Source: an uncultured Chloroflexales bacterium (GTDB lineage: Bacteria > Chloroflexota > Chloroflexia > Chloroflexales > Chloroflexaceae). From it: 38,721 nucleotides of DNA. A program made the position numbers and the translations under genes. Positions within the stretch are counted from its first letter, which is position 1. The number at the start of each line of letters is the position of its first letter. The stretch covers positions 1 through 38,721 of the forward strand of contig CALANA010000252.1 in NCBI GenBank assembly GCA_937925925.1, in the 5' to 3' direction. The notes below the pieces were generated by a model that was not told the origin of the DNA, ran no database searches, and saw only the letters and a list, made by a program, of their open reading frames with translations. Positions 16,953 through 24,710 of this stretch are shown here, one piece after another.

Positions 16953-17292
16953 CCTCACCTTTCGTCTATCGCAATTTTTTCATAAGCAAAATCATGTATT
17001 TTATATCCAATAAAATACCCAATAAAACAACTATTTTCCTCCTTCGGTTGCCGTACCCCAGAACAGCAGACACAAAGCGAGACAAGCCTATTGTAGCACA
17101 TTGTTCTGTCCCACTGCACATAAGTTGCTCATTGTGCCCGGCTTCAGCCCGGACGGGCACAATGACCAGGTCTACCAGTCTCCACCAGCGTTTCGCCAGG
17201 AGCGCAATCCACATATTGCCACAATACACCGTGAGCAGTACAATACTGATACGTCCCCTGGCACTGTTGACTCAGGGATATTGATCGATCAC
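16953..17292. other. Intergenic region with one strong hairpin
   Basis: No gene seen. TCATTGTGCCCG (17129-17140) pairs perfectly with CGGGCACAATGA (17154-17165) around a loop reading GCTTCAGCCCGGA, reminiscent of the R5 word GGCTTGAGCC. The rest is AT-richer than its surroundings and unremarkable. Confidence 0.5.
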
Positions 17293-17520
17293 ACCGTTTC
17301 GACGTGACCATTCCGTATGTGCTTGCCATGCGTCCTCCCACGCGCCAGCGGCGGGGAGGCGGGGCCTGCGGCCCCCGCCCATGTGTGGGTGTCGGCAGAG
17401 CGGCGTTGCATGCAACGCCGCTCTGCCCCGCGACCGCTCGTTCCAGGGGGAAGGCGTATGGTCGTAGGCGCAAGCGTACGACGAACCAACGGATGCGGAA
17501 GGGCGACGTCACATTGGTAT
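17293..17520. mobile_element. R1 repeat, copy A (MITE-like)
   Basis: The ends are imperfect inverted repeats of about 30 bases: left ACCGTTTCGACGTGACCATT continuing CCGTATG; right, on the opposite strand, ATACCAATGTGACGTCGCCC continuing TTCCGCAT. The centre contains a perfect 34-bp palindrome (17394-17427, core GGCGTTGCATGCAACGCC) and GGGGCCTGCGGCCCCC. ATCACA occurs at both flanks (17288-17293, 17519-17524) and may be a target duplication. It ends 15 bases before the next gene start. Copies: 24505-24707 (inverted) and 13032-13272. Confidence 0.75.
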
Positions 17521-17534
17521 CACAAGGAGTCGCG

Positions 17535-18161
17535 ATGTTGACCTACGAAGACCTCGTGGCAAGTTTAGAAGAAGCATGGATGACCGCCGGCTTGCATGAA
17601 CATGAAGTGGTTGAGAGTGTGCAACCAGATGCCCATGATCGGAGCTACCGGGTTGAACTGTTCCCAGATCATCCTGAACCACTGACTGCCGAAAATATGC
17701 CGCCCTGGGTTGAGGTGAGCTTCACCTGGTCAGCGTTGCACCAGATCCGTGCTGAACGACGAGACATTCCTGCCGAACCACTGGATCTGGTCTGGACGTA
17801 TACAGTAAATGGGTATGGGTTGCGGGAACAGACAGATTATGAACTGGTGCGGTTATTTCAAAAAGCATTTATGACTACGTTTCGCCGTTTTTATCGACTT
17901 GAGGCAGCGGCAATCGAGGCCCCAACGGTTGAGGTACACCGGATTTATACCGATAGTGGGCCGCGGCTCAAGGTAGCACGGCTACAACTGGTTAGCACCA
18001 GCATGACGGATCTCACCGAGCAGTGGGACGAACACGACCCACGGGTGCTACTGAATGTTATTCGCACCGAAATGCAACTCGCCAGTGCAATCATTCGTGC
18101 CCTGACGGATGTGTTTAATCCAGGTGGACAAGGCGGCTACCGTGCGGTCGATGCGGCCTGA
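17535..18161 (+). CDS. Conserved hypothetical protein of 208 residues
   Basis: I do not recognise this family. The protein is acidic, soluble, without signal peptide or membrane span, and mixed alpha/beta in appearance (YRVELFPDHPEP, PWVEVSFTWSALHQIRAE, LKVARLQLVSTS). No cofactor motif or conserved Cys/His cluster is visible. AAGGAG lies 5 bases before ATG 17535. The frame stays open upstream, but that part is the R1 repeat, so the ATG start is chosen. Codon use matches housekeeping neighbours, so it is probably a real gene. Its transcription must start within or before the repeat. Confidence 0.75.
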   Translation: MLTYEDLVASLEEAWMTAGLHEHEVVESVQPDAHDRSYRVELFPDHPEPLTAENMPPWVEVSFTWSALHQIRAERRDIPAEPLDLVWTYTVNGYGLREQTDYELVRLFQKAFMTTFRRFYRLEAAAIEAPTVEVHRIYTDSGPRLKVARLQLVSTSMTDLTEQWDEHDPRVLLNVIRTEMQLASAIIRALTDVFNPGGQGGYRAVDAA

Positions 18162-18164
18162 TAT

Positions 18165-19439
18165 TTAGCCTGCTCCCACGTGTAGTGCCAATGCGATACC
18201 ATCTTGCAGGCTGCGCCGGGTAAGAATTCCTTGCAGATCGACCCCAAGATGCACCAGGGTTTGGGCCATAGCCGGGCTGATCCCGGTCAGCATAATCTGG
18301 GCACCGAGCAAGCGCGTAGCCTGCGCTGCCTGTATCAGCGCATTCGCCACCTGGGTATCAACCACCTGCACCCCGGTAATATCCAGGATGGCGACCGTCG
18401 CCTGGTGCTGAGCAATGCCTTCGAGCAGCGTTTCCATAATCTGTTGCGCCCGCGCCGTGTCAATCGCACCCACCAGCGGCATTATTACCACCTTGTCATT
18501 CAGGGGTATCAGGGGAGTCGAAAGTTCGCGCAGTGCCGCCTGCTGGGCCGCAATCACCTGTTCTTGCAAGGCCGCCCGCTCTTTTTCGGCCTGTTTGATT
18601 GCACTTATATCCCGGTTGATCGCCGCCAGAGCCATGACATTCCCGGACTGGTCATTGATCGGAAACGCGGATATAAGTCCTGGAAAATGCGTGCCATCGC
18701 GCCGCTGACAGATCAATTCTCCCTGCCAGGCACCACGGGCCACCTGTGCCGCGACGTGCGCAATGCGGTTGTGATCCTCGGTGGCAAACGCATCAAACAT
18801 GGTGGAGCCTGACACCTCTTCCCATTGGAACAGCTTGCGTTGGGCAGGATTGAGATAGATGAATGTGCCATCAGGACGGGCCACGGCTATCGCATCAGGC
18901 GCATTATCCACCAGCGCCTTAAAGATACGCAGTTCCTCTTCGATCTGGACACGGTTGGTAATATCACGCGCCACGGCATACATCAACTCCTGTGCTGGAT
19001 CATAGGCTGACATCCATTCAATCCAGCGATAGGCACCATCTTTGCCGCGATACCGATTGACAAACGTAATCACTGGCTGTCCCTGTGCCAGACTGCTGGT
19101 GGCATCAATCGTAGCCTGCTGGTCTTCGGGATGCACAAAGCTCAAAAACGGTTCGGCACACATTTCAGCGGCGGTAAAGCCCAGCACACGTTCCCAGGAT
19201 GCGTTCACCCGCTTCAGATAGCCGTCGATGCCGGCGGTACACAGCATATCTGAAGACAGATCAAAAAAGCGGTCAAAATCCACATATGTATGAGGCGATA
19301 GATCGGGGCTACATGCGGCCTTCTTCTGCAGGCTAGTTAGCTGCTGCATCAGAACTGCATTGGTCTGTTCTAGTTCTGCAATCTGTTGCCGCAACGCAAC
19401 CAGTTCATCATGTCCAGCACTGCCATTGATTGCAATCAT
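18165..19439 (-). CDS. PAS-PAS-STAS signalling protein (RsbR-like)
   Basis: The 424-residue cytoplasmic protein has an N-terminal coiled coil (10-42), PAS domains at about 53-165 and 168-285 (the second with NPAQRKLFQWEEVSG and a PAC end INRDISAIKQAEKE), a linker helix and a STAS domain (about 310-415) with the RsbR-type signature ILDITGVQVVDTQVANAL...LGAQIMLTGISP. RsbR proteins are stressosome sensors whose STAS Thr residues are phosphorylated by RsbT; Thr355, Thr362 and Thr385 lie in that region. No rsbS or rsbT gene is next to it. It ends 3 bases from the convergent hypothetical gene. Confidence 0.9.
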   Translation of the reverse strand: MIAINGSAGHDELVALRQQIAELEQTNAVLMQQLTSLQKKAACSPDLSPHTYVDFDRFFDLSSDMLCTAGIDGYLKRVNASWERVLGFTAAEMCAEPFLSFVHPEDQQATIDATSSLAQGQPVITFVNRYRGKDGAYRWIEWMSAYDPAQELMYAVARDITNRVQIEEELRIFKALVDNAPDAIAVARPDGTFIYLNPAQRKLFQWEEVSGSTMFDAFATEDHNRIAHVAAQVARGAWQGELICQRRDGTHFPGLISAFPINDQSGNVMALAAINRDISAIKQAEKERAALQEQVIAAQQAALRELSTPLIPLNDKVVIMPLVGAIDTARAQQIMETLLEGIAQHQATVAILDITGVQVVDTQVANALIQAAQATRLLGAQIMLTGISPAMAQTLVHLGVDLQGILTRRSLQDGIALALHVGAG

Positions 19440-19529
19440 GTAGGTACCTCCATTGTATTGCGTATAACGATTGCCGCCATTAAAATTGAAATCTAAATCA
19501 CAGTAAAATAGCTTTCGATTTCATAAAAG

Positions 19530-19740
19530 GATATATGTGGTCACTCGTTAGTATCTTCTTTTTCGCCTGCGGCAGCGTGGTACTTTTTTTGGGTTTCCAT
19601 GCTGCTGTGGGCCAGAAAGGGTATGAGCTTCGAGCAACCGCATACCTCCTGTCAGTAACAGGAGGTATGTGGTGATATGATCAGATAGCCTTTTCGCCTG
19701 CGGGAGCGTGGAAAATACTTTATTTGGCCCCATATTTTCG
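19530..19740. repeat. R3-family repeat cluster (two cores)
   Basis: Two copies of TTTTCGCCTGCGG-G/C-AGCGTGG (19560-19580 and 19691-19711) flank CGAGCAACCGCATACCTCCT and the hairpin CATACCTCCTGTCAGTAACAGGAGGTATG (19641-19669). TGGTACTTTTTTT matches the core at 11345. It lies in the 577-base gap between the PAS-STAS gene and the GTPase gene, which otherwise (19741-20016) shows nothing convincing. Confidence 0.6.
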
Positions 19741-20016
19741 TCTTCGAATAAAATGCGAGGAAAAAATCAAAAAGGAGTACTTTGCCATAGACGAAAACGA
19801 TCGACAGATGACCCACCATATTACGTCATGTTACTAACAGGACATACACGGTGGCATGTCCAGGAAGCGGTTCCACCGCAGTACCGACGAGACGATCCGG
19901 TCTGGCACGGACTCTTCGGGTATAAAGGAGGCCCTTTCATGGCTGCATGCGTGACCTTTTTCATGAACGGCGGAACCGTCGTGTCGCCTCGCCCATACCT
20001 CAGTGCGTACTTCCTG

Positions 20017-20583
20017 TTAATGGGTTGATGATTCATCACCAACCTCAGGCACAGCAGCACTCAAGGCTTCAATGCGGTCAAGCAAGGCAAAGAGTACGGC
20101 ATGCACCGACGACATCTCGTGGGCAATACAGGGCAGCACAGGAATAGAGTCGGGCAGACCCAGCCGTAACTGGATATAATCGGGGGGTAAGGCACCGAGG
20201 GCATCCTGTTTATTGGCCGCCACCACAAAAGGAGCCGATGTTATCTCGGCAAAGCGTCGGATGAGCCTGGATGTCGGCCCAAAGTCAGCCGGACGGCAGC
20301 TATCCACCAGTACGACATACCCCAGACAGCCGATCGCCAGGTGTTCCCACATAAAATCAAACCGCTCCTGACCGGGCGTACCAAATAGGAAAAGATGATG
20401 CTCTTTATCGATCTGGAGGACACCAAAGTCAAGCCCAATCGTGGTATAGGCCTTCAGTTGCCGTTCATACGGATCAGAGACGGGAGCCTCGGTCTCAACG
20501 ACCTCAATCTCGCTGGCATTACGAATAAACAGTGATTTACCAGCCGCGTAGGTTCCAGTTACAACGATTTTGTAAGTTGCCAT
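20017..20583 (-). CDS. Small GTPase of the conservon/CvnD (MglA-related) type
   Basis: The 188-residue protein has a Walker A loop GTYAAGKS (10-17), switch I Thr in TTIGLDFG (47-54), switch II FGTPGQERF (67-75, with the Asp of DxxG replaced, as in this bacterial subfamily) and the NKQD specificity motif (124-127). Such proteins act as molecular switches controlled by GAP/roadblock partners. It starts 36 bases after the DUF4388 gene stop, so the two form an operon. No roadblock protein is nearby, so the DUF4388 protein may be the regulator or effector; that is inferred. Confidence 0.88.
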   Translation of the reverse strand: MATYKIVVTGTYAAGKSLFIRNASEIEVVETEAPVSDPYERQLKAYTTIGLDFGVLQIDKEHHLFLFGTPGQERFDFMWEHLAIGCLGYVVLVDSCRPADFGPTSRLIRRFAEITSAPFVVAANKQDALGALPPDYIQLRLGLPDSIPVLPCIAHEMSSVHAVLFALLDRIEALSAAVPEVGDESSTH

Positions 20584-20619
20584 AGTAAAGCCTGGTATTA
20601 AAACGAGTTACTTTTCTCA

Positions 20620-21306
20620 TCAGGCTGCATGCAATTGCTGAAGCCGTCGCTTGATCGCCCGCACCAGCTTACTGGTCGAATGCTGCTTGGTGCGTAGCGG
20701 CACAGGTGCGACCAGTTGTTGATCGGGCAAATCCGCCAGTGTCACGGTTGCGACCAGGCCAAGATCGATCAGCCGTGCGATAGCGCATAGCACTTGCTCT
20801 GGTGTCAGATGGGTATGCGCCACAATCTGGGCCGGGGTATGTTGCTGGCGCAGTATGTGTAAAATTGTGCGTTCCATCGGGTTGAGATCGATTCGTGTTC
20901 CGAGATCAATCATCTGGAGTGGGGCGCGTAGCGCGGTGTCCATCGTCAAATCAGGTGGGAGGTGCGGCAAAGATGCCTGTGCCCGTTGTTGCAGCATCTC
21001 GACAATCAGTTGCATGGTAGGCCGGGTGATCGTAATGCGATCATGCTCATCGGTGATGAGCGGCATAAACCGAAAACTCCCATGGGGCCAGTGCGCCAGG
21101 GCAAAGATAGCCTCTTCGCCAACTCGCGGTGGTTGTTGACTATCATCGCTAATCAGGAGCGCATTGATGGCCTCACCGCACTGAAACCAGATCACCGCTC
21201 GCTCCCGCCCCTTTAACAACGAGAGCCGACCATTGCGCCCATCACGCTGAAAAATGTGCAATATGTCCAACAAGGGTAAATCAATAAGATCACCTTTGAG
21301 TGTCAT
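20620..21306 (-). CDS. DUF4388 (PATAN) domain protein
   Basis: Residues 1-95 match the DUF4388 pattern: LKGDLIDLPLLDILHIFQRDGRNGRLSLLKGRERAVIWFQCGEAI, then GEEAIFALAHWPHGSFRFMP. This domain is a signalling adaptor found with receivers and GTPases in Chloroflexi, deltaproteobacteria and cyanobacteria. Residues 140-190 look like a winged helix (DLNPMERTILHILRQQHTPAQIVAHTHLTPEQV), so DNA binding is possible. AAAGGT precedes the ATG by about 8 bases. It is followed by the GTPase gene in the same direction. Confidence 0.85.
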   Translation of the reverse strand: MTLKGDLIDLPLLDILHIFQRDGRNGRLSLLKGRERAVIWFQCGEAINALLISDDSQQPPRVGEEAIFALAHWPHGSFRFMPLITDEHDRITITRPTMQLIVEMLQQRAQASLPHLPPDLTMDTALRAPLQMIDLGTRIDLNPMERTILHILRQQHTPAQIVAHTHLTPEQVLCAIARLIDLGLVATVTLADLPDQQLVAPVPLRTKQHSTSKLVRAIKRRLQQLHAA

Positions 21307-21674
21307 GGGGTGTTACCTTTCTGTTTTTTGTGGTAAAAAGGCGAGTAAAATGCTCGATACAAAAGGATCCAATATATTATTTTGTACTTTCATTGCTTTC
21401 ATCCTGTGATACATTCACATCAGGACTGAAGTATTCTCACGTACCCGTGCAGATCTCCTGTTCGGGGTATCAGGATGGCGAATTTACTCATGCTGAACAC
21501 GGGTACAGCGGCCACAGAATTATTGTCTGTCTTCCCTGGCGGAAGATAGTTGCTGCGCTCTTACGAGCGCAGGCTCGGAGATAGGGACACAACAACGGAT
21601 ATGTGCAAAGTGTGTTTAGACTGAAGCCAGGCCTCTTGAACGATGACGCACATTTATCTGAATCTAGCATGCAG
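21307..21674. other. Gene-free interval
   Basis: About 370 bases between the DUF4388 gene and the PAS protein gene. No ORF with protein-like composition, no clear repeat and no terminator were seen. Confidence 0.4.
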
Positions 21675-22391
21675 CTAGCGCCAGGTGCCATAATGTCTGG
21701 CTGAATCAACCTGAATAACCGGTGCCAGATGAGACATACTGTCACCGACTGCCCGGCACAGGCCAGCTTCCGGTGCTGTTTGCACGTCTGTTCCTGTTTC
21801 TTCCACCTGTAGCAAGGCACCTACCACCTGGCCCTGATCATCATAAAGCAATGTGTTATACCACTGGCAGGTAATGGGAGAACCATCTTTCGTTTTGCTG
21901 CCACTCTGCTGGCTGAAGATATGTCCGTGCGCCATGGCTTTGAGAATAACATGAACATATTCGGCAGCAATACCGGGCACGAGAAGCGGTAATGCTTCGC
22001 GGCCCACGGCTTCTGCTGCACTCCAGCCAAACAACTGCTCGGCAACTGGATTCCAACGGCGAATGACACCCTGCGTATCCATCTCAATCGTTGCCAACGG
22101 TGAGGTTTGGAATGCCTGATTCAGTTGCTCGGTCAGCGACTGGAGCTGTTGCTCCGTTTGCTGCGCAGTGACAATATCTTGCTCAACGCCATACAGCAGT
22201 TGTGCTTCTAAACCAACAGGAAGGGAAGGATCGTGATACTCTTTATCTGCAGCAATATGGGCTACCTGAGTGGCTATCTGGTGCGCAAGCTGTGCATTGG
22301 CTTGATCGAGTCGTGCGATACGCCGCCGTAGATCAGCTATTTTTTTCTGTGCAGCTTTGATAACCCGGTTTTTAGATGTTGATGATTTCAT
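21675..22391 (-). CDS. PAS-domain protein without output domain
   Basis: The 238-residue protein has a basic N-terminus, a coiled coil at about 8-50 (ADLRRRIARLDQANAQLAHQ) and one PAS domain at about 90-205 (FQTSPLATIEMDTQGVIRRWNPVAEQLFGWSAAEAVG, then LLYDDQGQVVGALLQVEET). No kinase, cyclase or STAS output is present, so it probably passes its signal through protein contacts. ATG 22391 has AGGAGG 8 bases upstream; the frame is open 15 codons further but without a ribosome site. Neighbouring genes are all signalling genes on the same strand. Confidence 0.85.
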   Translation of the reverse strand: MKSSTSKNRVIKAAQKKIADLRRRIARLDQANAQLAHQIATQVAHIAADKEYHDPSLPVGLEAQLLYGVEQDIVTAQQTEQQLQSLTEQLNQAFQTSPLATIEMDTQGVIRRWNPVAEQLFGWSAAEAVGREALPLLVPGIAAEYVHVILKAMAHGHIFSQQSGSKTKDGSPITCQWYNTLLYDDQGQVVGALLQVEETGTDVQTAPEAGLCRAVGDSMSHLAPVIQVDSARHYGTWR

Positions 22392-22499
22392 ACGTGTGCC
22401 TCCTGGACGTTCAACATAATTATCTGTGCCTTGCACTACTTTACCGCATAAACGCTCTTTTAGCGAGAGGGTATATCGGACAGATTGAGGACAGATTTC

Positions 22500-22746
22500 A
22501 GGGAATCCCTGATTGACAGATTGGCTTCTCTGTACAACTCATTTGCTCATTGCGGGAATGACGCGCAGCGGCACAAGGGAATCCCTGAGCGACAGGTCGG
22601 CTTCCCTGCGCAACTGTCAGCAACTTTCTGACTGAACACATGTAGAGGGGCATAGAATTGCAAGTCCCACCAGGCACATTCGACGACCTCAACGCTCCAT
22701 CAGACTGAACACATGCAGAGGGGCATAGAATTGCAAGCCCCTCTGC
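22500..22746. repeat. Pairwise direct repeats between two signalling genes
   Basis: AGGGAATCCCTGA-type units of about 40 bases occur at 22499-22538 and 22577-22616. A 35-base unit starting GACTGAACACATG(T/C)AGAGGGG occurs at 22630-22664 and 22703-22737 with one difference. The last is followed by CCCCTCTGC, making a hairpin with GCAGAGGGG (22715-22723 with 22738-22746). No gene is present in 22392-22783. Confidence 0.65.
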
Positions 22747-22783
22747 GTATACCATTCGAAGTATGACTGTTACCAGACCAGAT

Positions 22784-23155
22784 TTAGATCATCTTGAGAC
22801 AGCGAAGAGACTCAACGACATTATAGGAAGCAAACGTATCCTGAATAATGTAGTCTTCAGCACCGGCCCGAAATGCGGCCAGCACCGCACTGGCTTTATC
22901 TGAATGCGAAAGAAGAATAATCGGAATATGCGCTGTCCGTGGATTATTTTTGAACGTCGCGCAAAGAGCGTATGCGTTTTGTTCGGGGACATCGATCGCC
23001 AGGACAATGGCACGCGCAGATTGGTAGGGGAACAATGCCTCCTGCATATGACGGCTCTCGATCATTGTGACCGACAGCCCATACGTCTCGAGTTTCAGTT
23101 GCAGATTCTGAATTTGCTGTGGATGATCTGCAACAAGGACAATACAATCGGACAT
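22784..23155 (-). CDS. Stand-alone receiver-domain protein, partly degenerate
   Basis: The 123-residue product is a single CheY-like domain: strand 1 CIVLVADHP, phosphoacceptor position Asp55 (VLAIDVPEQN), LLSHSD with Ser83 in the Thr/Ser position and GAEDYIIQDTF at the end. Two usual features are altered: the acidic pair has only Asp10, and the conserved Lys is Gln105. Phosphorylation may therefore be weak or absent. ATG 23155 is chosen because GGGAGGAG lies about 8 bases upstream; an upstream in-frame extension to 23278 lacks receiver features. Confidence 0.8.
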   Translation of the reverse strand: MSDCIVLVADHPQQIQNLQLKLETYGLSVTMIESRHMQEALFPYQSARAIVLAIDVPEQNAYALCATFKNNPRTAHIPIILLSHSDKASAVLAAFRAGAEDYIIQDTFASYNVVESLRCLKMI

Positions 23156-23628
23156 AGCCATCTCCTCCCAATAACCAGTACTCCAACAAGACCTGTCTGA
23201 GCAAGGCTTTCGGAAGGCATCCTGTATATAACGGTCAAAATGTTCTGATCCATACAGTACCGCATCCAGTTGCCCCATCGCTCAAAGGTTCTCTCGTTGT
23301 AGTACCAGCTATACCCTGCAGATAGGGCCATAAAACCAATGTGAATGACCCTGTGTGCCTGTGTTAGCTATGGGTAAATATGACTTATTATACCTATCTC
23401 TCAACGTTTTGAGAAGACAGTCTACCAGACAGATTTGGAGCAGAAATGGGAAAGATGGTTGTAACACAACCACGATTGTGTTGTTACTGTAGTTTATTTT
23501 TCAGCGTACACGCGCTGATCATCACCATCGACACCAGTATGTCCACACAGCATCGTCCATACATTACATATGGACTTTTTGCATTTGATACTGCCGGACG
23601 AGGCATTACGGTGATAGCTGTGTTGCCA
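23156..23628. other. Gene-free interval
   Basis: About 470 bases between two minus-strand response-regulator genes. It presumably holds the promoter of the stand-alone receiver gene, but no good -35/-10 pair was identified. No repeat was recognised. Confidence 0.4.
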
Positions 23629-24486
23629 TCACACCTGATCCTGGTATACCGAAAGCCCTGATTGTTCTTCGGAGTCCAGCGCTTCCGCAGTAGGATCGAC
23701 CAGCATGTAGCCGATGCCGCGTACACTGACGATATAACCTGAGCCTACTTTGCGCCGTAGGTTCTGAATATGGGTTTTGAGTAACACCTGTGCCTCTGGT
23801 TTATCAACGGCATATTTATGGGTGTGGTAGGCAATATCCGCATATTCAACCACACGTCCCGGTACATGCGCCAGGTAACTCAACAGATCATATTCGATCG
23901 GTGTCAGATGTAAAGGGTGATTACGCCGCATCACCGTATGACGAAACACATCTATGGTCAAATCGCCGATATGGATGTAGCGTTCTGGTTCATTCTGATC
24001 ATCCAGCGCCTCAGCCGCCGCTGACTCGGCGGCGTGCCTGGTATGCTGCAATTGTCCAACGGCCTGGTTAATGACGCGCATCGCATCATCACGCAGAGTC
24101 TCAGATGCATGTCGCTTAACCGCCCCCGCCACGTAGTCCAGGAGATCATCCGGATTACAGGGCTTAATCAGATAATCATAGGCACCCGCCCGCAGCGCGG
24201 CGATCGAGGTATCCATCGTGCCATAGCCGGTCAGAATAATGACCTCTGGCGGGGTCATATTGCGGCGGGCCGCATACAAAACCTCAATACCATCAATCGT
24301 GCCCATCCAGATATCCGTAATAACCACTGCATACATCCACTCCTCGGCCATCGCCTGCTGCAGCAGCGCAATCGCATGCTCGCCATCCGCCGCAGCGGTA
24401 ACGTGATAGCCAGCCGCTTCCAGGATAGCTACCATTGACATACGCGTCATGGCATCGTCTTCCACCACTAAGATACGTGTCGTCAT
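23629..24486 (-). CDS. OmpR/PhoB-family response regulator
   Basis: The 285-residue protein has an N-terminal receiver (about 1-125) with the acidic pair Asp10/Asp11, phosphoacceptor Asp58 (VVITDIWMG), Thr86 and Lys108 (YLIKPC), all intact. A linker of about 45 residues follows, then a winged-helix DNA-binding domain at about 170-265 (LHLTPIEYDLLSYLAHVPGRVV, VLLKTHIQNLRRKVG, VSVRGIGYML). It should be a transcription factor switched by phosphorylation. The histidine kinase gene directly upstream on the same strand is the likely partner, although a repeat copy (24505-24707) sits between them. Confidence 0.92.
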   Translation of the reverse strand: MTTRILVVEDDAMTRMSMVAILEAAGYHVTAAADGEHAIALLQQAMAEEWMYAVVITDIWMGTIDGIEVLYAARRNMTPPEVIILTGYGTMDTSIAALRAGAYDYLIKPCNPDDLLDYVAGAVKRHASETLRDDAMRVINQAVGQLQHTRHAAESAAAEALDDQNEPERYIHIGDLTIDVFRHTVMRRNHPLHLTPIEYDLLSYLAHVPGRVVEYADIAYHTHKYAVDKPEAQVLLKTHIQNLRRKVGSGYIVSVRGIGYMLVDPTAEALDSEEQSGLSVYQDQV

Positions 24487-24504
24487 ACTACTCCATTCTA
24501 GCTA

Positions 24505-24707
24505 ATACCAATGTGACGTCGCCCTTCCGCATCCTGTGATCCGTCTGACGCTTGCGCTTACACCAACCCGCCTGACCCTGGAACGAGCTATCGCGGGGCG
24601 GAGCGGCGTTGCATGCAACGCCGCCCCGCCGCCCTCCCCGGTTCCCCGCGACGCAGGCGGGTGGGAGGACGTATGGCACGCACATGCACAAGGGTCACGT
24701 CGAAAGG
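24505..24707. mobile_element. R1 repeat, copy B (MITE-like, inverted relative to copy A)
   Basis: Left end ATACCAATGTGACGTCGCCC continuing TTCCGCATCC; right end, read on the minus strand, CCTTTCGACGTGACCCTTGT. Both match the ends of copy A at 17293-17520. The centre holds the same palindrome core GGCGTTGCATGCAACGCC (24604-24623 with flanks). It fills almost the whole gap between the kinase stop (24711) and the response-regulator start (24486). Confidence 0.75.
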
Positions 24708-24710
24708 ATA

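Noticed and set aside
17304-17534. N-terminal extension of the 208-residue protein
   Set aside because: The extra codons are the R1 repeat, which is also present elsewhere without this gene, and a good ribosome site precedes the ATG at 17535.
19708-20028. 106-codon plus-strand ORF
   Set aside because: It begins in an R3 repeat, has no recognisable protein features and runs antisense into the GTPase gene end.
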